From contig SCSX01000073.1 in the NCBI GenBank assembly GCA_004297825.1, positions 1 through 40,549 of the forward strand: 40,549 nucleotides of DNA. The letters run 5' to 3'. The position numbers were made by a program, and so were the translations under genes. The notes beneath the pieces are model-generated. The model did no database searches. It was not told where the DNA came from and worked only from the letters and a program-made list of their open reading frames with translations. How positions within the stretch are numbered: position 1 is the first letter of the stretch; each line of letters begins with the position of its first letter. Of this stretch, positions 26,733 through 34,172 are shown in pieces. This DNA comes from Spirochaetota bacterium (GTDB taxonomy: Bacteria > Spirochaetota > UBA4802 > UBA5368).

Positions 26733-28661
26733 ATGGGTGAGAGCGTAACGCATAAAATTTTAAGGGAGCATCTTGCCGACGGGGAGATGAAACCGGGTAC
26801 CGAGATCGGGATCACAATCGACCAGACCCTCACCCAGGATGCGACCGGGACCATGGCCTACCTCCAGTTCGAGGCGATGGGGATCCCCCTGGTGCAGACC
26901 GAGCTCTCAATATCGTACGTGGACCATAACACGCTGCAAACCGGCTTCGAAAACGCCGACGATCACCGCTACCTGCAGACCATGAACGGAAATTTCGGGA
27001 TATACTTTTCCAGGGCCGGGAACGGGATCTGCCACCAGGTGCACCTGGAGCGTTTCGGTCGTCCGGGCGCGACGCTCCTGGGTTCCGATTCGCATACCCC
27101 CACGGGGGGCGGGCTCGGCATGGTCGCAATCGGGGCGGGCGGGCTGGACGTGGCGGTAGCGATGGGCGGCGGCCCGTTTTATCTGACCTGCCCGGCTGTG
27201 GTCAATGTGCGCCTTTCCGGCGCATTGCGCCCCTGGGTTTCGGCGAAGGACGTCATCCTCCGGGTACTCCAGATACTCACGACGAAGGGAAACGTGGGCA
27301 CGGTGGTGGAATACACGGGGCCGGGGGTCGAAACGCTTTCGGTGCCGGAGCGGGCGACGATCACCAACATGGGGGCGGAGCTCGGGGTCACCACCTCGAT
27401 CTTCCCGAGCGACGCGGTGACGAGGGCCTTCCTCAAGGCGCAGCAGCGGGAGTCCGTCTGGAGGGAGGTCCTCCCGGACGAGGATGTGCGGTATGACCGC
27501 GTGATCGAGCTCGACCTGTCCGAAATCGTGCCCATGGTCGCCTGCCCGCATTCCCCCGACAATGTGAAAAAGATCTCCGACATTAAGGGCCTCAAGGTCG
27601 ACCAGGTCGCGGTGGGAAGCTGCACGAACTCATCGTTCAAGGATCTCAAGACGGTGGCGCAGATACTCAAGGGGAAGAAGGTGCACCCGGACGTGAGTCT
27701 CGTCGTTTCGCCCGGTTCCCGCCAGGTGTTTGAGATGATCGCCCGCGACGGTGCGGCCGCGGAGCTCGTCGCCAGCGGCGCGCGCATCATGGAATCGACC
27801 TGCGGTTTCTGCATCGGCGCCGGGCAGGCGCCTTCCACGAACGGGATATCGCTGCGCACCAATAATCGCAATTTCGAGGGCCGATCCGGAACGAAGTCCG
27901 GTCAGGTCTACCTGGTAAGCCCCGAGGCGGCGGCGCTGTCCGCCCTTCAAGGCACGCTGGCCGACCCGATGGATATGCCTCCCGGTTCGTTCCCCGGGGT
28001 GGCCATGCCCTCCTCGTTCATCGTCGATGATTCGATGGTGATCGCGCCTTCGAAGGAAAACCGGGAAATATTCCGCGGACCGAATATCGGCGAACCGCCC
28101 TTTACCGAGGCACTCAGGGACGCATTACGCGGGGTTATCGGATTAAAGGTCGGGGATAAAATCACGACAGATCATATCATGCCGGCCGGCGCAAGGCTCA
28201 TCTACCGGTCGAATATCCCCAAATACAGCGAGTATGTATTCGAAGGGGTGGACCCGGCGTTCGCAAAGCGTTCGCTGGACGCGAAGAAGAACGGTCTCTT
28301 CACCGCGATCGTCGGGGGGGCGAGTTACGGGCAGGGCTCCAGCCGTGAGCATGCCGCGATCTGCCCGATGTACCTTGGGGTTCGCATCGTGATCGCGAAA
28401 TCGTTCGAGCGTATACACTCGGCGAATCTTATCAATTTCGGCATTCTTCCGCTCGTGTTCGCGAACGAGGCCGATTTTGACGCGATCGCGCAGGGGGATG
28501 AGTTTTCGATAAGCGGCCTTGCCGTATCGGTCATGGAAAAAGAGCGTCTCGCGGTGACGGCGGGATCGCGGGATATAGAGCTTGTGCTCATGGCGACGCG
28601 GCGCCAGCGGGAAATTCTGCGTGAGGGCGGTCTTCTGAATTATACCCGGAAGAGGCTTTAG
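26733..28661 (+). CDS. Aconitate hydratase, compact 640-residue type
   Basis: Aconitase interconverts citrate and isocitrate. The 642 residues match the shorter bacterial/mitochondrial-like form, not the roughly 900-residue AcnA. The [4Fe-4S] cluster cysteines are Cys297 (GSCTNSS), Cys357 and Cys360 (STCGFCIGAGQAP). LGSDSHTPTGGGLG and the substrate-binding RTNNRNFEGRSG are present. The swivel domain ends with SYGQGSSREHAA. The ATG at 26733 has TAGGAG upstream. It is the last plus-strand gene of the cimA run, and its TAG shares bases with the stop of the convergent HNH gene. A role in glutamate synthesis or the TCA cycle is likely. The related homoaconitase function is possible, since cimA-type condensing enzymes are encoded nearby, but less likely. 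Confidence 0.93.
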   Translation: MGESVTHKILREHLADGEMKPGTEIGITIDQTLTQDATGTMAYLQFEAMGIPLVQTELSISYVDHNTLQTGFENADDHRYLQTMNGNFGIYFSRAGNGICHQVHLERFGRPGATLLGSDSHTPTGGGLGMVAIGAGGLDVAVAMGGGPFYLTCPAVVNVRLSGALRPWVSAKDVILRVLQILTTKGNVGTVVEYTGPGVETLSVPERATITNMGAELGVTTSIFPSDAVTRAFLKAQQRESVWREVLPDEDVRYDRVIELDLSEIVPMVACPHSPDNVKKISDIKGLKVDQVAVGSCTNSSFKDLKTVAQILKGKKVHPDVSLVVSPGSRQVFEMIARDGAAAELVASGARIMESTCGFCIGAGQAPSTNGISLRTNNRNFEGRSGTKSGQVYLVSPEAAALSALQGTLADPMDMPPGSFPGVAMPSSFIVDDSMVIAPSKENREIFRGPNIGEPPFTEALRDALRGVIGLKVGDKITTDHIMPAGARLIYRSNIPKYSEYVFEGVDPAFAKRSLDAKKNGLFTAIVGGASYGQGSSREHAAICPMYLGVRIVIAKSFERIHSANLINFGILPLVFANEADFDAIAQGDEFSISGLAVSVMEKERLAVTAGSRDIELVLMATRRQREILREGGLLNYTRKRL

Positions 28662-29236
28662 GTCAGTTCTGTACGCACCATTTCGATAAGCTTTACATTG
28701 AAGCCGCAGAAGGGAATCCATCCCTTTTTCTGGGCCTTGTCGACGGATATGACCAGGTGCGGCATATATTCGGGCTCGAATGGCTCCCTTAAAAGCTGCC
28801 AGCCGATTTCATGCATGAGCCTGTTGCCCTTCCGGCCGTTGCACCAGCGGCATGCGCACACAAGGTTTTTCCATGTTGAAAATCCGTCCCTGAGCGACCT
28901 TCCCGTCACCTGTTCCCAGCGGCTGCGCGGAACCACATGGTCAACGGTAAGATCCCTCATGGTGAACCGATGCCCGCAGAATTGACACCTCATATCGTCG
29001 CGATAAATGACATTGAGCTTCGAAAACGCGACGCGTTTCCTCGGGAAGCTGGAATAGCCGACCAGCGAGATTACAGAAGGTATGCGTATGCTGATGGAAG
29101 GCGAGCGCGCATACCGGTCCTCCTCGATCACGGGAACCGCTTTCTCGGACGTGAGCAGGCAAATTGCCTCCTTGAGCGAGGTAATCCGGATGGGAACGAA
29201 TCCCGAGTTGAGAACAAGTACTTCGGAATTGAGCAT
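28658..29236 (-). CDS. HNH endonuclease family protein
   Basis: A 192-residue protein of a chromosomal HNH family. The N-terminus (VLVLNSGFVPIRITSLKEAI) is the conserved opening of this stand-alone group. The zinc/HNH core has Cys84 and Cys87 (RCQFCGHRF), Asp99-His100 (LTVDHVVPRSR), Asn124 (WKNLVCAC) and Cys129/Cys132 (CRWCNGRKGN). The catalytic and metal residues are present, so it is probably an active nuclease, though its physiological target is unknown. It is not flanked by a methylase or by repeats, so a restriction or mobile role is unsupported. A terminator hairpin lies 17 bases upstream of the start, so the gene is probably reached by readthrough from the promoter at 29405-29432. It ends overlapping the aconitase stop. 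Confidence 0.88.
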   Translation of the reverse strand: MLNSEVLVLNSGFVPIRITSLKEAICLLTSEKAVPVIEEDRYARSPSISIRIPSVISLVGYSSFPRKRVAFSKLNVIYRDDMRCQFCGHRFTMRDLTVDHVVPRSRWEQVTGRSLRDGFSTWKNLVCACRWCNGRKGNRLMHEIGWQLLREPFEPEYMPHLVISVDKAQKKGWIPFCGFNVKLIEMVRTELT

Positions 29237-29252
29237 TGTAGATCCCTGCCTG

Positions 29253-29287
29253 AAAAAATTAAAAGCCCATAGCTTGGGCTATGGGCT
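29253..29287 (-). terminator. Intrinsic terminator between the 30-codon ORF and the HNH gene
   Basis: On the minus strand a perfect 10-bp stem, AGCCCATAGC (29287-29278) with GCTATGGGCT (29273-29264), closes a 4-base loop. It is followed by TTTTAATTTTTT. This is a textbook rho-independent terminator. It lies just before the HNH start codon (29236), so it would act as an attenuator for that gene. Confidence 0.85.
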
Positions 29288-29371
29288 CTGTGTGCTCTTG
29301 ATAAGTATGCGCTTGTATCTGCGCTGTTGTTGTTGTTCGTCGCGCCATTCCATCTTGTGCGCTCGCAGCAT
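29279..29371 (-). CDS. Possible 30-residue leader peptide before the HNH gene
   Basis: An ATG at 29371 is preceded by GGAAGG with a 5-base gap. It opens a 30-codon frame ending in TAG at 29279-29281, inside the terminator stem. The peptide starts MLRAHKMEWRDE, then has four glutamines in a row (CAA CAA CAA CAG), then a basic stretch RRYKR, and ends KSTQSP. A promoter with perfect TTGACA precedes it. It resembles a leader peptide of an attenuated operon or a small free-standing protein. The support is the correct order promoter, ribosome-binding site, frame, stop and terminator; the peptide matches nothing I know. The transcript might instead be a small non-coding RNA of about 140 bases. Confidence 0.5.
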   Translation of the reverse strand: MLRAHKMEWRDEQQQQRRYKRILIKSTQSP

Positions 29372-29404
29372 GACCGCCTTCCGGACGCGTCCATGTTCGG
29401 CCTG

Positions 29405-29432
29405 ATAATGGCTACCTGCGATTATTTGTCAA
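29405..29432 (-). promoter_or_regulatory. Promoter of the leader ORF and HNH gene
   Basis: Minus-strand TTGACA (29432-29427) is followed after 16 bases by CATTAT (29410-29405). The -35 is perfect; the -10 has four of six matches. Transcription would start near 29398, about 27 bases before the 30-codon frame. Confidence 0.6.
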
Positions 29433-29529
29433 GTTCTTTTTCATGCGCATTCGGCTACGCAGGCGCGCCCCTCCCGCGAAATGGGGCATAATCCTCTTCG
29501 GCAAAACCTTTTGGGAGGCTAAAAATTTC

Positions 29530-29558
29530 TTGAAAGAAATGGGGTTCGGGAATACTCT
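29530..29558 (+). promoter_or_regulatory. Putative promoter of the LysM lipoprotein operon
   Basis: TTGAAA (29530-29535) and TACTCT (29553-29558) are 17 bases apart, 41 bases before the ATG at 29599. The -35 box lies inside an inverted repeat, ATTTCTT (29525-29531) and AAGAAAT (29534-29540), which could be an operator. The rest of the region back to 29433 shows no gene. Confidence 0.4.
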
Positions 29559-29598
29559 CCGGAAGACTGCATAAACTCGCGCTTCGAGGGGAATTCCT

Positions 29599-31041
29599 AT
29601 GAAAAGCGGAACCAGGTATTCACGTATACGAATTGCATCCATGGCGGCACTCGTCACTTCTGTGGTGTTCATCCTTGCGTGCGATGTGGACGTCCCGATC
29701 CGGGAAATGTCGGAAGCAAAGAGCACCATTACCAGGGCGACCGAGGTGAAAGCCGAGAAATACGCCCCCGAGGACCTGAAAACAGCAAAGGACAAGCTCA
29801 TGGGGAGCCATGCGCTGGTTATGGACAAGGAAGCGAAGAAGGCCAAGGCCGAGGCCGAGCTTTCATTGAAAGCGGGCCGGGACGCCGTCGAAAAGTCCCT
29901 TCCGCCGCTCGCGAAAGACGAGCTTGACGGCGTCAAGAAGGTCTACGCCGAGGCCGAACAGCTCGACGCCGAGCGTAGCGCTCCGGAAGAATTCTCCAGG
30001 GCAAGCGCGATGATCAAGGAGTCGGATAGCCTTGCGGGCGAAAAGAAGTTCTGGGAATCATACCAAAAAGCGAAGGAGGCGGCCGTCCCGGCCGGCGAGG
30101 CCAGGGACAAGGCGCTCGCGAGCGTTCCCGTGCTCGAAAAAGCGATAGAGAGCCTTGCGGCAGAAGCGGACAAACTCAAGAAAAACAGGGGTGACGAATT
30201 CGCCGCGGAGGATATCGCCGCCACCCTGTCCCACCTGAACGACGCCAAAACCAATATCCAGAGCAAGTCCTTAAAGGAAGCTCATGCGAAGGTGAAGGAT
30301 TCGGAATCCCTGCTGGCGAGCGCGAAGGATAAAACAAACCAGGGCGTCGCCGTGGAAAAGCTCGATGCCGCCGATAAAAGCCTGAAAAAACTGGGCGAAT
30401 CGGATTTAAAGGAACCCTTCAGTGCCGATATCGATAAGGCCGCGGGCCTGGTGGCCAGGGGGCGCGAGGATTTAACGACGAAACAGTACGAAGCGTCGCT
30501 CCAGAAGGCCGACGAGGCGGCAGCGCTCATTGCGTCCATAGGCGCGTCCGTGGACAAGAAGCGGGAAGAAACGAAGGCCGCCGACGAGAAAGGCGTCCAG
30601 GCGGAGCTTGACAAGAAGAAGGTCGAGCCGGAGAAGAAACCGGGAGAGGCGGACAAGACACCCGATAAAAAAATCGACGTCCAGACCGGCGTCCAGGCGA
30701 CGGAGTACGTCGTCGTGTATAATCCGGCGAGCCGCGATTGTCTTTGGAAGATCGCACAAAACGCGTATCAGGACCCCATGCTGTGGCCCCTCATTTACCA
30801 GGCGAACAAGGACCAGATTAAGGACCCCGACCTGATATTCCCGGGCCAGAAATTTATAATCCCGTCCATTCCCAAGAAGGTTGAACCGGGGAAGGAGGAG
30901 CCGAAAAAGGAAGAAGCGAAGAAGGAAGAACCGAAGGCGGACGCGAGCAAGACTGCGGAACCCGCGAAAGAAGAAACCAAGAAGGCGACAGACAAGCCGA
31001 ATGAGGAAAAAACTGAGATCAAAGATAAAAAGGTGGAGTAG
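29599..31041 (+). CDS. LysM lipoprotein with helical repeats
   Basis: A 480-residue lipoprotein. The signal sequence ends in VVFILAC with Cys28 as the lipid site; Asp follows at +2. Residues 30-340 are an Ala/Lys/Glu-rich helical region with repeated DUF4398-like units (for example SEAKSTITRATEVKAEKYAP followed by EDLKTAKDKL), probably a long coiled rod. A LysM domain follows (about 372-420: EYVVVYNP, CLWKIAQNAYQDPMLWPLIY, ANKDQIKDPDLIFPGQ), which binds peptidoglycan glycan. The tail of about 60 residues is almost all Lys, Glu and Pro. It likely tethers an envelope layer to the cell wall. The gene has an upstream promoter and overlaps the next gene by 41 bases. Confidence 0.87.
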   Translation: MKSGTRYSRIRIASMAALVTSVVFILACDVDVPIREMSEAKSTITRATEVKAEKYAPEDLKTAKDKLMGSHALVMDKEAKKAKAEAELSLKAGRDAVEKSLPPLAKDELDGVKKVYAEAEQLDAERSAPEEFSRASAMIKESDSLAGEKKFWESYQKAKEAAVPAGEARDKALASVPVLEKAIESLAAEADKLKKNRGDEFAAEDIAATLSHLNDAKTNIQSKSLKEAHAKVKDSESLLASAKDKTNQGVAVEKLDAADKSLKKLGESDLKEPFSADIDKAAGLVARGREDLTTKQYEASLQKADEAAALIASIGASVDKKREETKAADEKGVQAELDKKKVEPEKKPGEADKTPDKKIDVQTGVQATEYVVVYNPASRDCLWKIAQNAYQDPMLWPLIYQANKDQIKDPDLIFPGQKFIIPSIPKKVEPGKEEPKKEEAKKEEPKADASKTAEPAKEETKKATDKPNEEKTEIKDKKVE

Positions 31042-32245
31042 GCTGGTCGGCGGGCTTTGCGCAATTTCGCTTATCCTTGCATTTCCTTCGATCGGGATCG
31101 GTCGTGACATCAATCTCGATGCCCTCTATATAAAGAAATCGTCGGTCGATCTGGCGCGTATAATCCAGCTCAAGCTGGATATGTATGCCGCCATAGGGGC
31201 GACCGAGGTCGATACGGGGGTGATCTTTGCCGGCTGGATATCCGGCGACGCCCTGGGTTATGTTAAGGAAATTCCCGATTCTTCTCAAAACCTGATAGTG
31301 GTGCATACTTTGAGTACGGGCAAAAAAACCGAGGTCGCCCGTATAAAGGGAACGGTTGCTGCCGCCCGGTGCGCGACAGGCGGTTTCATGGTGGTCAAAC
31401 GCCTTGATACGGGTACACGCGGAATTCCGGCAAGCGAGATGCTCGTCGTCGATCTTAAGACCGGGAAAACGACGTCGTTCCCGTCGGAATTTCCTTTCAT
31501 GGATTTTGACATACCGCGTGAAGAAAATTCAGTGGTATTTGAAACAAGCCGCGGCATGGAGGAGTTCTTCCCTGCGACGGGGGTGAGAAAGGTCCTCCTT
31601 GAAAAAAAACGGTATAGTGAAATATCATCCCCTGCCGGTCCCATCATTCCGCTGACATCTCCCGGACGGGGAGCGATGCTTTTAATGAGCGGGGGCGGCG
31701 GGGGGTACGATGCCCTGCTTGTCCAAAATGGAACGCGTACCGCCATTAAGGGAATAACATCAGCAGCGGAAATCGCATGGCTTGGGCCGCAATCCCTGGT
31801 GTTCAGAACGGGAGCCGCCGGGAGATACGGCGTGATCATGCTCTCGCTTGACGGCATGAAATCGACCTCGATCCTCGAAAGCTCTCTAAACGCCAACGTA
31901 ATGTATTCCCACTACGCGGGAATAATCTCGATGCAGATGGACGGCATGGCCTGTATGTACGTGACCGGCGAACGGAAATTCAGCACCCTCGGGATTGAAG
32001 CCGAAGATATCCTGTTCGATCCCGTGGGAGCCCAATTCGTGGGTCTGTTCAACAAAAAGCTCTACGTCGTTCCCCTGCAAAATGCACAGAAGCGGCAGAT
32101 AGAGCTCGCCCGAACCTGGGAAAATATCAGACAGGCGTATGAAAAATGCCGCGAAAACAGATCGGTTCATGCGAATGATTATTCGCTTGATTACCTGACG
32201 AGAAAAATCAATCTTTACTCCCTGCTCCTGAAAGGGAGCAGGTAA
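31001..32245 (+). CDS. Exported protein of unknown function after the LysM lipoprotein
   Basis: I do not recognise this 414-residue protein. It has a long basic N-region and a hydrophobic stretch (VGGLCAISLILAFPSIGIG) that looks like a signal peptide or anchor. The rest has many short beta strands and glycine turns (MLLMSGGGGGYDALLV, IAWLGPQSLVFRTGAAG) and may be a beta-propeller, but no repeat motif is clear. The start is uncertain: ATG 31001 is in frame and inside the LysM gene with no visible ribosome-binding site, and CTG 31013 is a possible alternative. The stop TAA shares its last A with the ATG of the GlpX-like gene, so these genes are translationally coupled. An envelope function with the LysM protein is a guess from position. 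Confidence 0.6.
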   Translation: MRKKLRSKIKRWSRLVGGLCAISLILAFPSIGIGRDINLDALYIKKSSVDLARIIQLKLDMYAAIGATEVDTGVIFAGWISGDALGYVKEIPDSSQNLIVVHTLSTGKKTEVARIKGTVAAARCATGGFMVVKRLDTGTRGIPASEMLVVDLKTGKTTSFPSEFPFMDFDIPREENSVVFETSRGMEEFFPATGVRKVLLEKKRYSEISSPAGPIIPLTSPGRGAMLLMSGGGGGYDALLVQNGTRTAIKGITSAAEIAWLGPQSLVFRTGAAGRYGVIMLSLDGMKSTSILESSLNANVMYSHYAGIISMQMDGMACMYVTGERKFSTLGIEAEDILFDPVGAQFVGLFNKKLYVVPLQNAQKRQIELARTWENIRQAYEKCRENRSVHANDYSLDYLTRKINLYSLLLKGSR

Positions 32246-33231
32246 TGGGGTATACTTCTGCGGAGGATATGAGGGAAATCTTGGACCGGAACCTTGCACT
32301 GGAAATAGTGAGAGTCACCGAGGCGGCGGCCCTGTATGCAGGACGGCAGATGGGGCGGGGCGACGCGGAACGCGCCAACCGTTCGGCTATCGACGCCATG
32401 GCGCAGGCATTTTCGTCGATTTCGGTCCAGGGGACGATAATCCTGGGCGGCCTTGACAGGGAGGGCAGCCCGCTGCCCGGCGGGAGCAGGGTGGGAAACG
32501 CAACCGGCGCGGAGATCGATATTGCGCTGGACGCGCTCGACGGGAAAACCACCTGCGCGAACGGCGGGAACAACGCGGTAGCGTGCATCGCCATGGGGGA
32601 GAAGGGAAGCATCTATAAGGCGCCGGCCCTCTACATGGAAAAAATCGCCGTCGGGGCGGACGCGAAGGGGGTCGTCGATATTACCCAGTCGCCCGAGGTC
32701 AATATCAAGCGGGTGGCGAGGGCAAAAAACAGGTATATCGAAGACCTCACCGTGTGCGTACTCGATCGTGAAAGACATTCGGAACTTATTGAAAGGATAA
32801 GGAGCACGGGAGCCCGCATTAAGCTTATTAACGACGGTGATATCTCGGGCGCGATCGCCGCGGCCATGATCGACAAGCCTATCGATATCCTGATGGGGGT
32901 CGGGGGCGCGACGCAGGGTGTCATCGCCGCCGCCGCGATCAAGTGCCTTGGCGGCGACATGCAGGCGAGATTTATCTACAGGAACGAGGAGGACCGCGAG
33001 GCGATTCGCGCCGCGGGCGAAACCGACCTCAACCGCATATTCTCGCTGGGCGACCTGACCAGGGGCGACATCGTGTTCGCGGCGACGGGTGTCACGAACG
33101 GCGAGCTGCTTTCCGGGGTGAACTTTTTCTCGGGGGGCGCCCAGACGCATTCGATTATCATGCGCTCAAAGACCCGCACCATTCGCTTTATCGCCGCGCA
33201 GCACCATTTCGATTACAAGCCCATGTACTGA
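32245..33231 (+). CDS. GlpX-like protein, probably a catalytically dead fructose-1,6-bisphosphatase II homologue
   Basis: The 328-residue protein is clearly of the GlpX (class II fructose-1,6-bisphosphatase) family: [49 protein letters not shown]. The metal-binding residues known from E. coli GlpX (Asp33, Glu57, Asp85, Glu213; Thr90 in catalysis) are mostly lost. By my alignment they are Asn45, Gly69, Asp96, Gln224 and Lys101. GEGEIDEAP becomes [15 protein letters not shown] becomes DALDGK and GGAPEG becomes GGATQG. Residues that contact the sugar phosphate seem kept. It may bind a sugar bisphosphate without hydrolysing it. The ATG overlaps the previous stop by one base with GGGAG upstream, and transaldolase follows. 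A changed catalytic mechanism is an alternative. Confidence 0.85.
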   Translation: MGYTSAEDMREILDRNLALEIVRVTEAAALYAGRQMGRGDAERANRSAIDAMAQAFSSISVQGTIILGGLDREGSPLPGGSRVGNATGAEIDIALDALDGKTTCANGGNNAVACIAMGEKGSIYKAPALYMEKIAVGADAKGVVDITQSPEVNIKRVARAKNRYIEDLTVCVLDRERHSELIERIRSTGARIKLINDGDISGAIAAAMIDKPIDILMGVGGATQGVIAAAAIKCLGGDMQARFIYRNEEDREAIRAAGETDLNRIFSLGDLTRGDIVFAATGVTNGELLSGVNFFSGGAQTHSIIMRSKTRTIRFIAAQHHFDYKPMY

Positions 33232-33263
33232 AAATTTACCACCGGAGTTACAGGAGGATTACC

Positions 33264-33908
33264 ATGAAGTTTTTTATCGACACGGCGGATATTAATGAAA
33301 TCCGCAAGGCGAAGGAATACGGGGTCCTGGACGGGGTCACCACCAATCCCTCCCTGGTTGCGAAGGTCAAACGGCCCTACGTGGAAGTGCTGACCGAGAT
33401 CGTCAAGGAGGTTCCCGGTCCCGTCTCCGCCGAGGTTATTTCGGTTGAGTGCGAGGGCATGCTCACGGAGGCGAGGCAACTCGCGAAGCTGGGAGACAAC
33501 GTCGTTATTAAGATTCCGCTCATCAAGGAGGGTCTCAAGGCGGTCAAGATACTTACCGCGGAGAATATAAAGACCAACGTAACCCTCTGTTTTTCGGCGC
33601 TCCAGGCGCTCATGGCGGCGAAGGCCGGGGCTACCTACGTCTCCCCGTTCGTGGGCAGGCTGGACGACATCGCCGCGGAGGGGATGGACGTCATCGAGGA
33701 GATCATCACCATTTTCGACAACTACGCGTTCGATACCGAGGTGATCGTCGCTTCAATCCGCAATCCGCTGCATATTAAGTACGCCGCCCTTATGGGCGCT
33801 CACATCGCAACGATTCCTTTTTCCGTATTTGAAAGCATCGTCAAGCATCCCCTCACGGACGCGGGCGTGGCGCGGTTTCTTGAAGATTACAAGAAAATCC
33901 CCAAGTGA
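33264..33908 (+). CDS. tal: Transaldolase, FSA/TalC type
   Basis: A 214-residue small transaldolase of the pentose phosphate pathway, moving a dihydroxyacetone unit between sugar phosphates; some relatives are fructose-6-phosphate aldolases. [20 protein letters not shown] is the family opening, VTTNPSL the first motif, and Lys83 in VVIKIPL the Schiff-base lysine. [20 protein letters not shown] and [11 protein letters not shown] are typical. The ATG at 33264 has a near-perfect AGGAGG. It follows the GlpX-like gene by 32 bases. Whether the enzyme acts as transaldolase or aldolase cannot be settled from the residues seen here. Confidence 0.94.
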   Translation: MKFFIDTADINEIRKAKEYGVLDGVTTNPSLVAKVKRPYVEVLTEIVKEVPGPVSAEVISVECEGMLTEARQLAKLGDNVVIKIPLIKEGLKAVKILTAENIKTNVTLCFSALQALMAAKAGATYVSPFVGRLDDIAAEGMDVIEEIITIFDNYAFDTEVIVASIRNPLHIKYAALMGAHIATIPFSVFESIVKHPLTDAGVARFLEDYKKIPK

Positions 33909-33914
33909 GGCCGC

Positions 33915-34088
33915 ATGGATGCACTGAGAGACCTTGTTCACCACTATTCGGGATTGTCGACGGGGATCGCCGTAGCGGCGATCCTCGCGGCGGCGTTGAT
34001 ACTGAGACAATTAAAGATGCTCGCCCTCTTCCTGGTCGTGCTCGCCTCGTTCATCATCTTCATCCTCCTGTATGGTGCACTCCGGTAA
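33915..34088 (+). CDS. Small 57-residue membrane protein
   Basis: An ATG at 33915, six bases after the transaldolase stop and preceded by GAGG, opens a 57-codon frame ending TAA at 34086-34088. The peptide has a polar N-terminus (MDALRDLVHHYSGLS), a hydrophobic segment (GIAVAAILAAALIL), a short basic loop RQLK and a second hydrophobic segment (ALFLVVLASFIIFILLYGAL). It should cross the inner membrane twice. Position, start signal and composition make it a likely real gene. I do not recognise it. It separates the transaldolase from the aminotransferase. Confidence 0.65.
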   Translation: MDALRDLVHHYSGLSTGIAVAAILAAALILRQLKMLALFLVVLASFIIFILLYGALR

Positions 34089-34172
34089 AAATAATGATTG
34101 AATTATTAGGCCGATCCCTGTAGTACCCGGTTCGAGCGAAATCAACCGGATGAACAGGAAAGGAAAACGCGC

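Noticed and set aside
28658-29236. HNH gene as part of a restriction system or homing element
   Set aside because: No methyltransferase, intron structure, direct repeats or interrupted gene lies around it.
29128-29394. An 88-codon minus-strand frame across the HNH leader
   Set aside because: It reads through the terminator hairpin and overlaps the start of the HNH gene out of frame; the 30-codon frame with its ribosome-binding site fits the promoter and terminator better.
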